Assembly (NCBI GenBank): GCA_017452335.1
Contig: JAFTMP010000293.1
Span: 1 to 7,137 of the forward strand
DNA from: Clostridia bacterium
Lineage (GTDB): Bacteria; Bacillota; Clostridia; Oscillospirales; CAG-272
Direction: 5' to 3'
Length of the DNA stretch: 7,137 nt
A model generated the notes under the pieces. That model ran no database searches. It saw only the letters and a list, made by a program, of their open reading frames with translations, and was not told where the DNA came from. Each line of letters starts with the position of its first letter. The stretch's first letter is position 1. The position numbers and the translations under genes were made by a program. Below, one piece after another: positions 1-6,577 of this stretch.

Positions 1-94
1 TCCGCCCCATTCATTCAAGGCTTCTTCCCTCAGGCGTCGAGGTGTCATAGTGCCCGTGAAATATCAGTTTGACATACTGGGTGATGTTTTTCAT
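1..94 (-). CDS. Start of a probable Wzx-type oligosaccharide flippase, interrupted by an in-frame TGA (partial)
   Basis: From ATG 94 the minus strand encodes MKNITQYVKLIFHGHYDTST followed by PEGRSLE, then TGA (13-11), then ATG GGG CGG to the window edge. From memory, many flippases of the polysaccharide MATE/PST-like group begin with a short basic tail of the form (Y/H)DTST.EGRS.ER.RR(I/A), just before the first membrane helix. Here the Glu-stop-Met-Gly-Arg fits that pattern if the TGA stands for Arg CGA. A flippase is also the expected missing partner of the Wzy-like protein in this locus. The gene begins 15 bp after the preceding stop, with a weak GTGAG upstream. Other genes here end with TGA in tight overlaps, so TGA is a true stop. 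The frame may be broken by a C-to-T change, be a sequencing error, or restart at the ATG directly after the stop (10-8). The family call is inference from about 30 residues. Confidence 0.5.
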
Positions 95-109
95 TGTATA
101 CTCACAGTA

Positions 110-1219
110 TCAGTTTTGTTCGGTCAGTTTTTCGATCAGATCAATCCACTGACCGATAATTGCCTTTTTAGAAAAGAGCTTTTCGGCTTTTTGCGCAGAG
201 TTGCGTCCCATTTCTTCAAGTTGCTCAGCAGGCGCATCAAGCAATTGCATCAGTGCGTCCCGAATGCTTTCCGTGCTATGAGGATCGCACGAAAAACCGT
301 TTCCTTCAGTCAATGTTCTGTAGTCGGAAACACGGCTCATAATAATGGGTTTGCCAAGTGCCATGCCTTCGCAGATAGCATTGGGCAGACCTTCAACGGT
401 GCTGAACAGACCTACGGCATCGCTGTTTTTCATAAGGGTATAGATTTGATCTGTTTCTTGATTCAGGTGAACGCAGTGTGTAAGCCCCCGCTCCAAGACC
501 ATAGCCTGAGCCTGCTCATAGACTTCTTTGTTGCCTAAGGTCACCTCAGCCTTGCCATACCATTGCAGATCCAGCTTGTTTTGATGCTCGGCATCTAAAA
601 GAGATACAGCGTCGATTACACGAAGCGGATTCTTTAATAGTTGGTAACTTGCTGCCACCGTTATGCGAAATTTTTCGTCGGGGCGTCTTTGAGGTGATGC
701 TTGCAGGAGTTTATCGGGGATTATTACGGGATTGTAGATCACACCGTATTTTTCGTTGTATTGGGGATAATGCTTTCGCCACATATCCATAGCATTCTCT
801 GAATTACAGATCTTTGCGTCCGAATATCTTTCGAAAATGTTGTAGATCTTGTTTTTGGGGGAGTTAAAGGTAGATGCTTTGGCGCTTAATTCATTGGTGA
901 TTAACTTAAAACGCCCACCCAAGCATTTTGTGAGGCAAGCGAGGAATCCCGGAGTTTCCATAAATGCGATGACCACAGCGGCCCGTGCCTCAATGAGTGC
1001 TTTTCTTGTGTGGACGATACGGGAAAATATGCTGTCATTCTGAATCAGCTTTACGGGAATATTTGCATCATCCAGCATTTTTTTGTAAAAGGGAATATCA
1101 TAGTAGACCATCATACTCACATCGTAGCCGCGCTCCTTTAACAGCAAGCCCATGTTAACCAACTGTCTTTGAGCACCGCCCGGTCCAAGATTATCAATGA
1201 ACAGTACGATTTTTTTCAT
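110..1219 (-). CDS. Glycosyltransferase family 4 (GT-B fold)
   Basis: A 369-residue GT4 enzyme, the third glycosyltransferase of the locus. The N-terminus reads MKKIVLFIDNLGPGGAQRQL, with the glycine-rich loop at 12-15. VIAFMETPG (83-91) and TNELSAKAS (108-116) correspond to the SFL and SER segments of its upstream neighbour. The donor domain carries a complete EX7E motif (Glu276 to Glu284 in EGLPNAICE). Both proteins end with a similar FSK/YSK ... QW tail, so they belong to the same broad group, though they are too different to call a recent duplication. The ATG at 1219 shares its A with the previous TAA stop (TAATG), and a GAGG about ten bases upstream, inside the previous gene's last codons, supports it. 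An in-frame ATG at 1252 would add 11 residues overlapping that gene and is less likely. It ends 15 bp before the flippase-like start. The sugar specificity is unknown. Confidence 0.92.
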   Translation of the reverse strand: MKKIVLFIDNLGPGGAQRQLVNMGLLLKERGYDVSMMVYYDIPFYKKMLDDANIPVKLIQNDSIFSRIVHTRKALIEARAAVVIAFMETPGFLACLTKCLGGRFKLITNELSAKASTFNSPKNKIYNIFERYSDAKICNSENAMDMWRKHYPQYNEKYGVIYNPVIIPDKLLQASPQRRPDEKFRITVAASYQLLKNPLRVIDAVSLLDAEHQNKLDLQWYGKAEVTLGNKEVYEQAQAMVLERGLTHCVHLNQETDQIYTLMKNSDAVGLFSTVEGLPNAICEGMALGKPIIMSRVSDYRTLTEGNGFSCDPHSTESIRDALMQLLDAPAEQLEEMGRNSAQKAEKLFSKKAIIGQWIDLIEKLTEQN

Positions 1220-2292
1220 TATTTTACTACCTCGTTGATGCATTCTTGCCATTGATTCATAATCCGTTCCTTGCTATATTGACAACTAATCTTTTGGGCA
1301 GATATACCCATCTTTTCACGAATCATGGGGTCATGTGCAAGAAACAGCATTTTTTCAACAAAAGCATCGGTTTCTCCTTCGGGAATGGCAAAACCGCTCT
1401 TTTCGTGCTCACAAAGCTCAACAATTCCCTCGTGGCATGCAAAGGCTACGGAGGGCAGACCCACTGCCATAGCTTCGCATAGGCTGTTAGGAAATCCTTC
1501 TTGAAGGGATGTCATCAAATATACGTCGTATTCGATCAGTGTTTGGTGTACTTGATTACAGTATCCTTTTAAAAAGACCTTATCACTTAAGCCCAAGGAG
1601 TCGATTTTTCTTTGAAGTGCCTCCTTTTGAGGACCGTCGCCGTAAATATGAAGCTCTATGGAGGGATCTTTTTGCTGTGCAAGATCAAAAAGATCGATCA
1701 TCAGATCCATCCGCTTGATATCTTGAAGTCTGCCGAAAGTGACAAAACGGGTGCGCTCGCTCGTCCATTCTTTTTTTAAGCAGGGGGGAGCTTGTACGAT
1801 GTTGGAGGTCACGCGGCACTTCTTTTGGAATCTTGCGTTGTCAAATTGCGCAAAGTGGGAAAACTGAACGGTTACCACGTTTGCCCGACGGTAGGCAATG
1901 CGTCTGATCTTGTCCCAGGGCGCCTTTGGATAGATGGCAAGGGGATTGCTTCTTTCGGAAACGATGATGGGTGTCTTGTTAAACCACTGGGAGAGGCACA
2001 CAAGCGAATTGTTGTTATCCAAAAAGGAGATTACTATGTCCGCACCGATCTCGTGGCGGAGTAGCTTGTCGATCCGTCTGATCGACGAGATCAGACCCGT
2101 GATCTTGTTCTTTCCCGTTATTGAAAGATTGCAGTCTGCGATGTGTATGTTTTCTAACGGATAGCGCTTTGGGGAATGGAGATTTGTCAAAACGAGCCAC
2201 ACATCGTGAGATGCGCTGAGCTCTGTGGCTAACAGCTGGGCGATATTGCCTGCACCTCCGTGAAAGTCATCTACAACTACCACAATGTTCAT
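1219..2292 (-). CDS. Glycosyltransferase family 4 (GT-B fold)
   Basis: A 357-residue retaining-type glycosyltransferase of the large GT4 family, cytoplasmic or membrane-associated, adding a sugar from a nucleotide donor to the growing lipid-linked repeat unit. The N-terminal acceptor domain starts with MNIVVVVDDFHGGAGNIAQLL, including the glycine-rich loop at 12-15. VISFLDNNN (87-95) and VSERSNPLA (111-119) are typical of the family. The C-terminal donor domain has FGRLQDIKRMD (186-196), YGDGPQKEAL (217-226) and a complete EX7E motif (Glu265 to Glu273 in EGFPNSLCE). I chose ATG 2292; an in-frame TTG at 2301 would add three residues. Neither has a convincing Shine-Dalgarno, which is unusual in this operon and may relate to the palindrome just upstream. 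It is the first gene after the 137-bp gap, and its stop overlaps the next start as TAATG. The donor and linkage are not readable from sequence. Confidence 0.92.
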   Translation of the reverse strand: MNIVVVVDDFHGGAGNIAQLLATELSASHDVWLVLTNLHSPKRYPLENIHIADCNLSITGKNKITGLISSIRRIDKLLRHEIGADIVISFLDNNNSLVCLSQWFNKTPIIVSERSNPLAIYPKAPWDKIRRIAYRRANVVTVQFSHFAQFDNARFQKKCRVTSNIVQAPPCLKKEWTSERTRFVTFGRLQDIKRMDLMIDLFDLAQQKDPSIELHIYGDGPQKEALQRKIDSLGLSDKVFLKGYCNQVHQTLIEYDVYLMTSLQEGFPNSLCEAMAVGLPSVAFACHEGIVELCEHEKSGFAIPEGETDAFVEKMLFLAHDPMIREKMGISAQKISCQYSKERIMNQWQECINEVVK

Positions 2293-2306
2293 AAAAATCA
2301 ATTATG

Positions 2307-2324
2307 GCTTTCGCCGGCGAAAGC
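2307..2324. repeat. Perfect 18-bp palindrome just upstream of a glycosyltransferase start
   Basis: The sequence GCTTTCGCCGGCGAAAGC equals its own reverse complement, with the centre between 2315 and 2316. It ends 15 bases before the ATG at 2292 of the downstream glycosyltransferase. As RNA it could form a 7-bp hairpin with a CCGG loop, and a T run follows ten bases after the stem. As DNA it could be an operator-like site. A competing hairpin, GAAAG / CTTTC at 2319-2332, shares one arm. Role unknown. Confidence 0.6.
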
Positions 2325-2357
2325 TTCCTTTCTTGGAAATTGAGACGGTTTTGCGGG

Positions 2358-2382
2358 AAAAATCGACGCTTGAAAAGCGGCG
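2358..2382 (-). other. Second terminator-like hairpin in the intergenic gap
   Basis: The minus strand reads CGCTT-TTC-AAGCG (2379-2367), extendable by two GC pairs past one mismatch to 2382-2364, followed by ATTTTT (2363-2358). The stem is short (5 bp core), so this could be a weak back-up terminator or chance. Confidence 0.35.
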
Positions 2383-2390
2383 AATGCCAC

Positions 2391-2420
2391 AAAAAGTGCG
2401 AAAAATCCATTTTTCGCGCT
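2391..2420 (-). terminator. Probable intrinsic terminator after the acyltransferase gene
   Basis: On the minus strand, ten bases past the acyltransferase stop, there is a perfect 8-bp stem (GCGAAAAA / TTTTTCGC, at 2398-2405 and 2410-2417) with a four-base loop. It can extend by two more pairs past one mismatch. A run of five T follows after ACT on the minus strand (2395-2391). The stem is A/T-rich at the loop side, so strength is moderate and read-through into the next genes is possible. Confidence 0.55.
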
Positions 2421-2429
2421 ACGACTCTT

Positions 2430-2960
2430 TCATTTAAACCATTCCGGATGCGCCGCACGCACTGCTTCTTCTTTTTTTTGTGGGGACAAGCCCTTCGTAT
2501 AATCAAAAAAAGGCATAGCTCGCATTTTGTACTCATCCAAAGAGCAAATCTTTTTAGCAGGAACGCCCCCCCACACTTCCCCTGACGGAATACTCGTTGT
2601 TACCAGGGAGCAGGCTCCTACAATGCAATTATCTCCAATGGTCACTCCGGGCAAGATCGTACTGTTGATACCGATAAAAACGTTATTTCCTACGGTTATC
2701 TTGCCGAATTTATCAATTTTTTCAAGTCCTGCCTCTTGTCTTAGGACCCAAACCGCACCGTCATGCGTCACAAAACGACATCCGCCGGTGACCTCTACGT
2801 GATCGCCAAGCTCAACCAGATACGGCTCAGACCCAAAACACTTGTAAGGGTCGCACAAAATAAGACTGTTTTGCCCCACTCTTACGCCAAGATCTCTGGC
2901 GATCTCGACGTTACTTTTTCTCTTTAATCTGTTTACGATCTTTCTGATAAACTTGTTCAT
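2430..2960 (-). CDS. Hexapeptide-repeat (left-handed beta-helix) acyltransferase, probable sugar O- or N-acetyltransferase
   Basis: A 176-residue protein of the LbH acyltransferase family, the group that includes maltose/serine/virginiamycin acetyltransferases. It is expected to work as a trimer and to use acetyl-CoA to modify a sugar of the repeat unit. FVTHDG (63-68) contains the likely catalytic His66. The imperfect hexapeptide repeats run about 87-122 (ITVGNN, VFIGIN, STILPG, VTIGDN, CIVGAC), followed by the usual GVPAKKI cap (132-138). The N-terminus is basic (KFIRKIVNRLKRK) and may lie at the membrane surface; there is no clear transmembrane segment. The start at 2960 overlaps the preceding stop as ATGA, indicating translational coupling, with only a weak purine stretch upstream. 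It is the last gene before the 137-bp gap and terminator-like hairpin. The acceptor sugar and the acyl group cannot be told from sequence. Confidence 0.9.
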   Translation of the reverse strand: MNKFIRKIVNRLKRKSNVEIARDLGVRVGQNSLILCDPYKCFGSEPYLVELGDHVEVTGGCRFVTHDGAVWVLRQEAGLEKIDKFGKITVGNNVFIGINSTILPGVTIGDNCIVGACSLVTTSIPSGEVWGGVPAKKICSLDEYKMRAMPFFDYTKGLSPQKKEEAVRAAHPEWFK

Positions 2961-4198
2961 CGAACGGACTCTTGTTGGTTCACAAGAGTCTGTAACGATG
3001 TGGCATAGGTGCTACGATCAAAATGCTTCATAGCAAACGTGTGCGCGTTCTTTTTGATTTTTACAATATCATCCGAAGGTAAAGAGAATACATCTGCGAG
3101 CAAGTCGTAAAGTTCTGCTTCTGAAACGGTATTCGTCAATAACCCGTTTTCCATATGCGTAATAAACGAATCGCACCCGCCGATTTTATTGCAGATCATG
3201 GGAACGCCCACGCTCATGCATTCGGCAAACTTTGTGGAAAATCCCGCTTTGGCATAGCGTTTATCGTAGCGAAACAGAATTCCAAAATCGGCTTTTTTTA
3301 CTATTTTCAATGTGTCTTCATGAGAAAGTCTTCCGTGAGACACAACTCCAAACTCTTCGGGCGCAACATTGGTGTTTAAAAGCTTTTTAACATAATCGGC
3401 ATTTAATCCTACCAGATCTAACCGCACGCGAATTCCGTTTTCGTTGAATCTTTGAACCGCGTTTAGAAACGGAAGCAAAATATCTTTCCCGCCGGGCGCC
3501 CCGGCATAAATGAAATTAACAACGTGCTTTCCGGGATAATACTCATGCCGTTGGATCTCTAAATCTTTTTCGACCTGCATTAATGGAGGAATGTTTATGC
3601 ATCTTACTTTCTTTTGCTTATAATAATCCTCAAAATACCGGCTGATAGCAATAATACCATCCAGCTTTTGATCCAATGTTCTGATGCGCTTGTCGGTAAG
3701 GTACGCGATCATTTTGTCCGCAGGCTTTTTGTTTGCGTCCATTTCATACCATTCGGTCACATCCGCAAAGAGCTTGATCCCCTTCTTTTGGCAGTAGGGG
3801 ATCAGCCGTTTGGTCAACGCATAGGCATCGTTATAGAGAATGATGGCAATGGGCTTTTCCGTCTCGCAGTACCGCTTCACACGGCCGAAGGCAACGTGGG
3901 CAAAAAGCAGATCGGCAAGATCATTGAGGGCATGGATCCGTCCACCCGGAAAGGGTGCAGGGTAAGAGTAGATCTTTTCGTCCTTTTGGTAATGATAGTC
4001 TTCTTTGGGAAGAAAAGCAGATTTACTCTGATAGATTCGCTCATAGCCGCTTTGCTCCACACGGGTGCATACTCGTTGCAACGAAAGATAGTGCAAACAG
4101 TATCCCTGCTTTTCAAGCAGAGAACCGATGTGGTAGGTGCGGATCCCCGTGGCATCTATGGGCAACCCTGCGCGGGCAATGTATAAGATTTTTTTCAT
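2957..4198 (-). CDS. Glycosyltransferase, GT4-like (GT-B fold), with variant EX7E motif
   Basis: A 413-residue cytoplasmic glycosyltransferase that probably adds one sugar to the lipid-linked repeat unit. The N-terminal domain opens with a Rossmann strand (MKKILYIARAG) followed by GIRTYHIGSLLEKQGY (18-33), and DVTEWYE (146-152) is typical of one GT4 subgroup. The C-terminal domain holds the donor-site region with GFSTKFAECMSVGVPMI (319-335). The first Glu of the classical EX7E pair is replaced by Ala318, while the second, Glu326, is kept. This substitution is common where the motif reads STK or PTK, so it need not mean loss of activity. I chose the ATG at 4198 because it starts the Rossmann strand 2 bp after the Wzy stop. 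An in-frame ATG at 4411 would add 71 residues, all antiparallel to nothing known and buried in the Wzy gene. No strong Shine-Dalgarno is seen, so coupling to Wzy is likely. Its stop overlaps the next start as ATGA. The sugar donor is unknown. Confidence 0.87.
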   Translation of the reverse strand: MKKILYIARAGLPIDATGIRTYHIGSLLEKQGYCLHYLSLQRVCTRVEQSGYERIYQSKSAFLPKEDYHYQKDEKIYSYPAPFPGGRIHALNDLADLLFAHVAFGRVKRYCETEKPIAIILYNDAYALTKRLIPYCQKKGIKLFADVTEWYEMDANKKPADKMIAYLTDKRIRTLDQKLDGIIAISRYFEDYYKQKKVRCINIPPLMQVEKDLEIQRHEYYPGKHVVNFIYAGAPGGKDILLPFLNAVQRFNENGIRVRLDLVGLNADYVKKLLNTNVAPEEFGVVSHGRLSHEDTLKIVKKADFGILFRYDKRYAKAGFSTKFAECMSVGVPMICNKIGGCDSFITHMENGLLTNTVSEAELYDLLADVFSLPSDDIVKIKKNAHTFAMKHFDRSTYATSLQTLVNQQESVR

Positions 4199-4200
4199 GG

Positions 4201-5562
4201 TTACTTTGATATTGTCTGCTTTAAAACAGGGGTTGGCAGTTTCTTTCTGAAAATGTACAAAAGGATCAGACCGACCGTTGCGGCAAACATATTGAACGAT
4301 TGAAACAACTGATTGTTTGCGGGGATAAATAGAATTCCGATCCACAGCCATCCTGTCAGTACAACAGCAGTAATAGAGTTTTCGGTCAAAGCATTGAACC
4401 AAACAGAGCAAAAAAACTGTCCGAAGAAAAACATCAGGAAGGGAATTCCGAAAAAGGTTAGATCAGACGCGAACCATGAATATGCTGAAGGCCAGTAAAT
4501 ACCATTTTTCCATCCGAATGCATCTTCTGTTCGTTGCGGATAGGTAATGCCTGAGACATCTATCCCGAAATATTGATTGATTGTTCTGGAGAGGTCTCTG
4601 GAAAATCCGATTCCGTAAGTGAAGGAAGGAGGTAGTTCCAGTGCATAAGCAAGTCCGCAGTACCCGTTACCTATATAGAACGCAACGGAAGAAAGACGTT
4701 TTCCTACGATGGGATAAGATCTTTCGTTTTCAATAAAGCGATCAAGAATTCCGTTGTCATAGGAGAGCTCGTCCTCATATCCCATATAATCATATCGGCT
4801 TTCCTGAGAAAAAATGAACAAGCTCACAAACAACATAATAAGGACGAGGATGATGCAAATCGTTCTTTTTCCGGATTTACTGACAGTTCTATTCTTAGAG
4901 TGAATTGCGTTAAAGATCTCAAGAAAAAGGAAGGGAATCAATCTGAAAATAAAATTTCCCCAGCTGATCATGGTACCGCTCTGGGCGTTGTATGTAAAGT
5001 TTATCAGCAGTGTCAAGATGAACAAGGCTTTGTAGCCGAAGTGGAATCGTTTGAAATAGATCATTCCGAGAGGATACCAAAAAACATCCAACACATTCAT
5101 GCAGTTAAGTGCAAAAATGTACCATGTTCCTGCTATGTTTGAATTCAAACGACTAAAATATGCTTCGGAAAAATCAAAAGACAACAGTGCGCTGAAATCA
5201 ATTGATCCATAATAATGGAGCATAACAATGCAGTGTTTAAGGATCGAAAATATGCAACTTACTGAAAAGATCAAACCGATGGCGGAGGTTGGGATGCCGT
5301 TTAAAAAGTTGGCCGATGTGCGTTCAAAATCAGAGAATCTGTTTTTGTTTTTCTCATTTGTCTTTAGTTGAGCGATCAGTTGGGAGGCTTTAAGGTAATA
5401 TCCCAGAGCGAAGGTGCCCGTATAGATCAAAAGCACGGAAACCAATTTGGGAACGGAAGGAATGTTCCATTCGATAGGACCGTACAAAAAGATCACAATC
5501 GTAAACAGTAGATATATCAATGCTGCATTCATCGGATAGAGCAGTATTTTTTTTGCTTTCAT
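4201..5562 (-). CDS. Wzy-like polysaccharide repeat-unit polymerase (polytopic membrane protein)
   Basis: A 453-residue integral membrane protein, best explained as the polymerase that joins lipid-linked repeat units on the outer face of the cytoplasmic membrane. By eye there are about 10-11 hydrophobic segments: near residues 12-29, 39-57, 91-113, 145-169, 177-192, 202-220, 233-252, 291-308, 363-386, 397-414 and 421-438. A large soluble loop (about 253-290) and another (about 310-362, rich in Tyr, Gly, Arg and Trp) separate the later segments, as is usual for Wzy. Wzy proteins share little sequence, so the call rests on topology, length and position in the operon. A ligase (WaaL-like) or a transporter is less likely; I see no ABC or MATE pattern. 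The start at 5562 has a good Shine-Dalgarno (AAGGTGA on the minus strand). It follows the epimerase by 39 bp and ends 2 bp before the next gene. GC is visibly lower than in the two enzymes before it. Confidence 0.75.
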   Translation of the reverse strand: MKAKKILLYPMNAALIYLLFTIVIFLYGPIEWNIPSVPKLVSVLLIYTGTFALGYYLKASQLIAQLKTNEKNKNRFSDFERTSANFLNGIPTSAIGLIFSVSCIFSILKHCIVMLHYYGSIDFSALLSFDFSEAYFSRLNSNIAGTWYIFALNCMNVLDVFWYPLGMIYFKRFHFGYKALFILTLLINFTYNAQSGTMISWGNFIFRLIPFLFLEIFNAIHSKNRTVSKSGKRTICIILVLIMLFVSLFIFSQESRYDYMGYEDELSYDNGILDRFIENERSYPIVGKRLSSVAFYIGNGYCGLAYALELPPSFTYGIGFSRDLSRTINQYFGIDVSGITYPQRTEDAFGWKNGIYWPSAYSWFASDLTFFGIPFLMFFFGQFFCSVWFNALTENSITAVVLTGWLWIGILFIPANNQLFQSFNMFAATVGLILLYIFRKKLPTPVLKQTISK

Positions 5563-5566
5563 ATTG

Positions 5567-5573
5567 TCACCTT
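5567..5573 (-). promoter_or_regulatory. Shine-Dalgarno site of the Wzy-like gene
   Basis: The minus strand reads AAGGTGA, with the AGG core about seven bases before the ATG at 5562. It supports that start and gives this gene its own ribosome entry after the 39-bp gap following the epimerase. Confidence 0.7.
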
Positions 5574-5601
5574 TTTTACCTTTATGGATATGATAACAAC
5601 A

Positions 5602-6576
5602 TCACAAATTTGCTTTGTACCAGTCAATAGCTTCCTTCAGACCCGAGGCAAAGTCGTAATCGGGGTCGTACCCCAAAAGCGCTTTGGCCTTTGAAATGTC
5701 TGCATTGCTGTGCTTGATATCGCCCTTTCGGTCGGGCCCGAAGATTGGTTCGATCTCCACGCCCAACGCAGAGGTAAGGCTGTAATAGATGTCGATCAGA
5801 TACTCTCTTCCACCGTATGCAATATTAAATGCCTCTCCTGCCGCTTCGTGGGGGGCAAGGCAGGCTTTCAGATTGGCTTCGATTACATTTTCGATATAGG
5901 TGAAGTCGCGGCTTTGTTTGCCGTCGCCGTTGATGGTGGGGGACTCTCCGTTTAAAAGCTGCTTGATAAACTTGGGGATCACTGCGGCATAAAAGCCGTG
6001 GGGATCCTGTCGTCTTCCAAAAACGTTAAAGTATCGAAGACCATAAGTGTCAAGACCATAGTGCATAGTATACTGCTTTGCCCACTCTTCGTCGCACCGT
6101 TTGGTCAGAGCGTACGGAGAAAGAAGATTCCCCTCTCTGCCTTCTTTTTTAGGCAGGTTTGGTTCGTCTCCATAGACCGAGGAGGAGGAGGCATACACGA
6201 ATTTTTTTACACCGTTCAATCTGGCTGCTTCCAGCATATTGAGCGTTCCCTGGATGTTGTTGGCACAGTAGAAGAGGGGCATTTCGATGGAGCGCGGCAC
6301 GCTTCCCCAGGCTGCTTGATTGAGTACGTAATCTACGCCCTCGCAGGCTTTTATACAGGTGTCAAAATCCTTGATATCGCCCGTTATGAACTCATAGTTG
6401 GGGTTTTGGGAAAAGAGGTTGATGTTTTCCTGCTTGCCGGTGGAAAGATCGTCCAAACACCGTACCCGATATCCGAGATTTAAAATGGCTTCGCATAGGT
6501 TTGATCCGATGAAGCCCGCCCCACCGGTCACCAGAAATTTGGATCCTTCGGGGAATGTCAGATGCTTATATCCCAT
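5602..6576 (-). CDS. UDP-N-acetylglucosamine 4-epimerase, WbpP/TviC type
   Basis: Extended short-chain dehydrogenase/reductase that interconverts UDP-GlcNAc and UDP-GalNAc, or their uronic acid forms as TviC does in Vi antigen synthesis. At 324 residues it is near the family length (about 340). The NAD-binding glycine motif is at residues 18-24 (GGAGFIG), the catalytic triad is in the SSS stretch near 131-133 with Tyr155 and Lys159 (YALTK), and LRYFNVFGRRQDP (180-192) and NGDGKQSRDF (216-225) are typical of the WbpP branch. Ser290 (KHSNAD) aligns by eye with the site that is Tyr299 in E. coli GalE and small in epimerases accepting N-acetyl sugars. I chose ATG 6576 because it has a GGAGG seven bases upstream and Met-Gly-Tyr leads straight into the Rossmann strand. 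The upstream in-frame ATG at 6645 would add 23 residues lying inside the dehydrogenase gene. With its neighbour it should supply UDP-GalNAcA. Confidence 0.93.
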   Translation of the reverse strand: MGYKHLTFPEGSKFLVTGGAGFIGSNLCEAILNLGYRVRCLDDLSTGKQENINLFSQNPNYEFITGDIKDFDTCIKACEGVDYVLNQAAWGSVPRSIEMPLFYCANNIQGTLNMLEAARLNGVKKFVYASSSSVYGDEPNLPKKEGREGNLLSPYALTKRCDEEWAKQYTMHYGLDTYGLRYFNVFGRRQDPHGFYAAVIPKFIKQLLNGESPTINGDGKQSRDFTYIENVIEANLKACLAPHEAAGEAFNIAYGGREYLIDIYYSLTSALGVEIEPIFGPDRKGDIKHSNADISKAKALLGYDPDYDFASGLKEAIDWYKANL

Positions 6577-6577
6577 G

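Noticed and set aside
11..94. Recoding of TGA as an amino acid (alternative genetic code)
   Set aside because: The genes ending at 110, 2430, 2957 and 5602 all terminate on TGA at the expected family ends, including an ATGA overlap, so TGA acts as a stop here.
50..538. 162-codon plus-strand open frame opposite the leftmost glycosyltransferase
   Set aside because: Antisense shadow of a conserved GT4 gene; no family features in the translation.
2301..2306. CATAAT as a -10 promoter box for the downstream glycosyltransferase
   Set aside because: The hexamer about 17 bases upstream (AGGAAG) does not resemble a -35, and transcription would start almost at the start codon. It is too weak to annotate.
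2267..2536. 89-codon minus-strand frame spanning the intergenic gap
   Set aside because: It overlaps two real genes in another frame, is very basic and low in complexity, and shows no start signal. The gap is better explained by hairpins.
3614..4186. 190-codon plus-strand open frame antisense to the GT4-like gene
   Set aside because: It lies wholly opposite a well-supported glycosyltransferase, has no recognisable domain or ribosome-binding site, and its composition is that of a shadow frame.
4199..4411. Extended start of the GT4-like glycosyltransferase at 4411
   Set aside because: The extra 71 residues are Cys-rich, unlike any GT N-terminus, and overlap the Wzy-like coding region. ATG 4198 begins the Rossmann strand.
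5998..6483. 161-codon plus-strand open frame opposite the epimerase
   Set aside because: Antisense shadow of a strongly conserved enzyme; no independent support.
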